A stretch of DNA of 41,824 bases from assembly GCA_910584905.1 (NCBI GenBank), contig CAJUCQ010000030.1, positions 1 through 41,824 of the forward strand, read 5' to 3'. The DNA is from an uncultured Muribaculaceae bacterium. Lineage in GTDB: Bacteria > Bacteroidota > Bacteroidia > Bacteroidales > Muribaculaceae. Shown here piece by piece: positions 39,653 to 41,824 of this stretch. Within the stretch, counting starts at the first letter, position 1; each line of letters opens with the position of its first letter. The notes under the pieces are model-generated. The model saw only the letters and a list, made by a program, of their open reading frames with translations. It did no database searches and was not told where the DNA came from. Made by a program: the position numbers and the translations under genes.

Positions 39653-40515
39653 ATCACCACCATCATTCCGAAGTTGATATTGAAGATGTTGAAGCGGAAA
39701 TTCGCACCGCTTGTGAAGCGGCTGCCTTCGTCGACGCCGTCGGTCCATTGATGTTCGTTGCGCATGTTGAGGCCGAAAACGCCGAAGCTTACGGTAGCGG
39801 CGACGTATTCCTGAATGAAGACGCATACGCCGGGGCTGAAGTTGAGCGATGCTTTTGTGATATATGTGCGGGTGCTCTTGGGTTCGCCGGCATATATGCG
39901 TCTGAAGTTTGACGAGCCGCTTGAGAATGCGAGGTCTACTTCGTTGAAAATGGCGAAGCGCCGGCTGTTGCCAATGCCGATATAGTTGCGGTAAAAGGCT
40001 GATGTGGCGAAGCTTTGGGAGTAGTAGCTTACATCCTTTATGGAGAAATTGAGGTCGCCGTCGAAGTCGACCGACAGGTTGGCGAGGTCGGCGACGCCGC
40101 GGGTGTAGTTGAATCTCAGGCCGATGCTTTGGTTGTGGCGGATAAAGTATGAGATGTAGGGCTTGATTGAGTAGGTTTTGCCGTTGAAGTCGAGGTTTGT
40201 CAGAATCGACAGGATGCTTGAGTCTTCGGTGGTGAGTTCGCCGTATGAAGCCGTAAGGCCGAAACCCCATTTGCCTTTGGGGATAAAGAGATAGTTGAAA
40301 AGGCCTCGGTGGTATCGTCCGAAATTTCGTTCGGGTATTATGACGCTCACGGTGTCGGCGCCGACGATTACTTTTTCGACGCTGTCGGGATTGAATGTGT
40401 AAAGATTCTTGCGCACTATTTCCTGCGCAGCGCATTGCGGAGCGGCGGCCGTCATTGCGGCGACAAATATAGCGGCCGCACATACGAATTCTATCAGTTT
40501 TTTGCTCATAGCCAT
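39649..40515 (-). CDS. Outer-membrane beta-barrel protein, paralogue 1
   Basis: A 288-residue exported protein with a signal peptide ending near AAPQCAAQ. The mature part alternates short amphipathic strands such as GKWGFGLTASYGEL, TYSIKPYISYFIRHNQSIGLRFNYTRG and TKASLNFSPGVCVFIQEYVAATVSFGVFG, and ends with NFGMMVVI, the aromatic/hydrophobic C-terminus typical of beta-barrels. It has no family I can name. It is clearly related to the next gene: both share an IPKGKW/VPKGQY start of the barrel, the FNEVDLAF/FNEVQLQV strand and the closing strand. It starts 3 nt behind paralogue 2. The start could also be the ATG two codons in (MSKKL). Confidence 0.75.
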   Translation of the reverse strand: MAMSKKLIEFVCAAAIFVAAMTAAAPQCAAQEIVRKNLYTFNPDSVEKVIVGADTVSVIIPERNFGRYHRGLFNYLFIPKGKWGFGLTASYGELTTEDSSILSILTNLDFNGKTYSIKPYISYFIRHNQSIGLRFNYTRGVADLANLSVDFDGDLNFSIKDVSYYSQSFATSAFYRNYIGIGNSRRFAIFNEVDLAFSSGSSNFRRIYAGEPKSTRTYITKASLNFSPGVCVFIQEYVAATVSFGVFGLNMRNEHQWTDGVDEGSRFTSGANFRFNIFNINFGMMVVI

Positions 40516-40518
40516 GCG

Positions 40519-41268
40519 TCAGATATAGAATGCCACACCGAATGTGATGGAAAAGAGATTGATTTTGAAATTAGCCTGCTTGGTTTTGCGGTGGGCGACA
40601 TAAACTTGGTCGCTGACGGACCTCGTGTGGTTGTAGTCGAAGCCGAGAACGCCAACGTTCACTTCCATAGCGGAGTAATTGTTAAGAAAGACGACCACGC
40701 CCGGCGCAAGCCCGACGTTGCATTTGAAGCTACGCTCGTAGGTGCCGGTAAGGCTTGTTCCCGAGCCGGAGCATATTTTGGATTGTCCGCCGCCTACCTG
40801 AAGCTGGACTTCGTTGAAGAGGCCGAAGCGAGTGTTCTTGCCGAGGCTCATATACATTCTGAAAGCGGCCATGCCCTCGTAGCTGTGGCTGATTGAGTAT
40901 AGGTTTTCGATGTCGTAGCTTGTCTCGGAATCGAGGACCACGTCGGCTGAATTAAGGTGGGTTCGATGGCGGGAATAGGCGAAGCGTCCGCCGGCGGCGA
41001 GGTTGTCCTTGAATGTGTAGAAAAGCATGGGGCTGACCTTAAAGCTGTAGTTCTCGCCGTTGATTTTTTCGAAAACGAGAAACTGGTAGTTGTCCTGCGA
41101 CGATTGTGCGTAGTTGACGCTTACGCCCGTGATGTATTGTCCCTTGGGGACAAAGGCGATATTGTCGATTTTTCTCTGAAACACCTCCTGCCCGTCCGCA
41201 TCGGGAGAGGCAAAGAGCATGGATAATAGAGCTAAAAGGCAGAGCCTGAATAATTTTGCTTTGTGCAT
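40519..41268 (-). CDS. Outer-membrane beta-barrel protein, paralogue 2
   Basis: A 249-residue exported protein with signal peptide (MHKAKLFRLCLLALLSML, cleavage near SPDADGQ). The mature protein is made of amphipathic strands (GQYITGVSVNYAQSSQ, ENYSFKVSPMLFYTFKDNLAAGGRFAYSR, RFGLFNEVQLQVGGG) and ends in SITFGVAFYI. It aligns by eye along its whole length with paralogue 1, so the pair arose by tandem duplication. It is first in the operon, 27 nt behind a consensus promoter. The function is unknown; a pore, adhesin or structural barrel are all possible. Confidence 0.75.
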   Translation of the reverse strand: MHKAKLFRLCLLALLSMLFASPDADGQEVFQRKIDNIAFVPKGQYITGVSVNYAQSSQDNYQFLVFEKINGENYSFKVSPMLFYTFKDNLAAGGRFAYSRHRTHLNSADVVLDSETSYDIENLYSISHSYEGMAAFRMYMSLGKNTRFGLFNEVQLQVGGGQSKICSGSGTSLTGTYERSFKCNVGLAPGVVVFLNNYSAMEVNVGVLGFDYNHTRSVSDQVYVAHRKTKQANFKINLFSITFGVAFYI

Positions 41269-41295
41269 TTACTGTCGATTTTAGTAAAATCGCTT

Positions 41296-41327
41296 CAAAG
41301 TTACGATATTTTAACCAAATAAGCAAA
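41296..41327 (-). promoter_or_regulatory. Consensus promoter of the beta-barrel/PCMD operon
   Basis: In minus-strand reading TTTG (41327-41324), 20 nt, TAACTTTG (41303-41296). It is a perfect match, so the operon is likely well expressed. No other promoter was found down to rluD, so this one may serve all five genes. Confidence 0.8.
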
Positions 41328-41379
41328 TTGAGGCTTCGGAGCGCCGTCGCAACGTGGGTGTCGGATTCTTTGATAATGG

Positions 41380-41387
41380 TATCTTTG
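41380..41387 (+). promoter_or_regulatory. Promoter -7 element of a possible small RNA
   Basis: TATCTTTG. It overlaps a perfect inverted repeat, ATCTTTG-C-CAAAGAT (41381-41395), which could be an operator. No good -33 element at 19-20 nt. Confidence 0.4.
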
Positions 41388-41393
41388 CCAAAG

Positions 41394-41530
41394 ATTCTGA
41401 TACGACTGAGGCCGGATTATCCGGCTTGAACCTGTAAGCGACGAGGAGTACGACGGGCTATGAGCGATATTTTCAGTTCAATCGATTAAATTGCAAGAGG
41501 TTGTGCCTGCAATGGCACAACCTCTTTTGT
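41394..41530 (+). ncRNA. Candidate small RNA, about 135 nt
   Basis: A stretch between a -7 box and a strong terminator with no gene of normal size. It holds a hairpin, GCCGGA-TTA-TCCGGC (about 41411-41425), then a GC-rich segment and an AT-rich segment before the terminator. A 9-codon frame (ATG at 41460, MSDIFSSID) lies inside. It does not match 6S, tmRNA, SRP or RNase P RNA by eye. Promoter-plus-terminator layout resembles known Bacteroidales sRNAs but no family is claimed. Confidence 0.35.
41495..41530 (+). terminator. Strong intrinsic terminator
   Basis: AAGAGGTTGTGC (41495-41506) and GCACAACCTCTT (41515-41526) form a perfect 12-bp stem with an 8-nt loop. On the plus strand TTGTGATTATTTC follows. 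The hairpin is also placed just behind the minus-strand type III Res remnant, so it may once have ended that gene as well. Confidence 0.8.
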
Positions 41531-41532
41531 GA

Positions 41533-41721
41533 TTATTTCAAAGACGTCATTGCGTCAAGCAAGTCTTGGTAGCAGGTTGCTTTGTGATAGCGGACCTTGT
41601 CAGATGATATTTCATCGAATAGCTTTGTACAGCAATCAATCTTGGCATTTTCGATAGCGTTTAGCTGCATTGATTGCAGGGAGCCTTTGGTCTCGGCGAT
41701 AAAGAAAATTATTACTGTCCG
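41533..41721 (-). pseudogene. C-terminal fragment of a type III restriction enzyme (Res)
   Basis: In minus-strand reading about 60 codons encode TVIIFFIAETKGSLQSMQLN, then AIENAKIDCCTKLF and a tail to SLK before TAA. This is the C-terminal nuclease end of type III Res subunits, where ETKG carries the Glu-x-Lys of the PD-(D/E)xK site and a Glu-x-x-KI-x-C block follows. Upstream the frame meets a stop (TAG at 41722-41724) and the homology ends, so the helicase part and the partner Mod gene are missing. The break coincides with repeats that may be an insertion-sequence edge. Confidence 0.75.
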
Positions 41722-41783
41722 CTAAACATTTTTTGAGCGGATGAAAAATTAGGGCTGGCACCTATTGCAGGAGTCAGCCCTAA
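41719..41783. repeat. Nested inverted repeats at possible insertion-sequence edge
   Basis: CCGCT (41719-41723) and AGCGG (41736-41740) form one short inverted repeat. TTAGGGCTG (41749-41757) and CAGCCCTAA (41775-41783) form a perfect 9-bp one with a 17-nt loop. They begin where the Res homology ends. The window then ends in ATAACCATGG, whose ATG at 41821 could start a transposase gene outside the window. Confidence 0.4.
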
Positions 41784-41824
41784 ATGGTTACTTTGCTTTT
41801 GCGACAAAACATAGATAACCATGG

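Overview
The window looks like a chromosomal segment of a Bacteroidales bacterium, probably of the Muribaculaceae (S24-7) type. The evidence is a GC-rich coding sequence separated by AT-rich spacers; promoters of the Bacteroidetes form (TAnnTTTG at -7, often TTTG about 20 nt upstream); lipoproteins with Bacteroidetes lipoboxes; and typical Bacteroidales families (type III glutamine synthetase, DUF4491, PCMD lipoprotein, omega subunit of the Rpb6 type). The family-level placement is inference. Most of the window is dense housekeeping sequence, with small patches of defence genes and decayed accessory DNA.

Left part (1-19.4 kb). yicC, bamD and rpoZ lie on the plus strand. A minus-strand block follows: a short NAD(P)-binding protein, an etfB-etfA-acyl-CoA dehydrogenase operon, and purL followed by a purF-like gene. 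A META-domain lipoprotein lies upstream of purL. Divergent from it, with interlocked promoters, is a two-gene McrBC type IV restriction system. mcrC runs to within 1 bp of a convergent FAD-dependent oxidoreductase, which overlaps a MATE transporter gene. That transporter starts just behind the terminator of an initiator tRNA-Met gene.

Middle part (19.5-33.3 kb). crcB comes first, then glnN-type glutamine synthetase behind a 200-nt leader that holds a small upstream reading frame and a strong hairpin, then a second purF paralogue. A broken immunity-protein gene (Imm51-like) separates these from surE and a probably leaderless DUF4491 gene. A tricorn-like S41 protease, aroE, yeiH and comEC follow as a tightly overlapping operon.

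Right part (33.2-41.8 kb, minus strand). One group is a PlsC-like acyltransferase, a membrane metallophosphoesterase and a short HPPK. The other is a probable five-gene operon: two paralogous outer-membrane beta-barrel proteins, a PCMD lipoprotein, a PASTA protein and an RluD-type pseudouridine synthase. The far right end holds a possible small RNA (promoter plus terminator), the truncated C-terminus of a type III restriction enzyme, and inverted repeats that may be the edge of an insertion sequence.

The genes link into a few themes. Glutamine supply (glnN) and glutamine use (purL and two purF homologues) sit close together. One PurF homologue has no N-terminal cysteine nucleophile but keeps four candidate iron-sulfur cysteines; the other has the nucleophile but lacks most of those cysteines. 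Three traces of conflict systems (McrBC, Imm51 remnant, type III Res remnant) mark the accessory spots. I did not find a clear-cut novel multi-gene system. The best candidates for something under-described are the paired PurF proteins, the glnN leader, the beta-barrel/PCMD operon and the small RNA at the right end.
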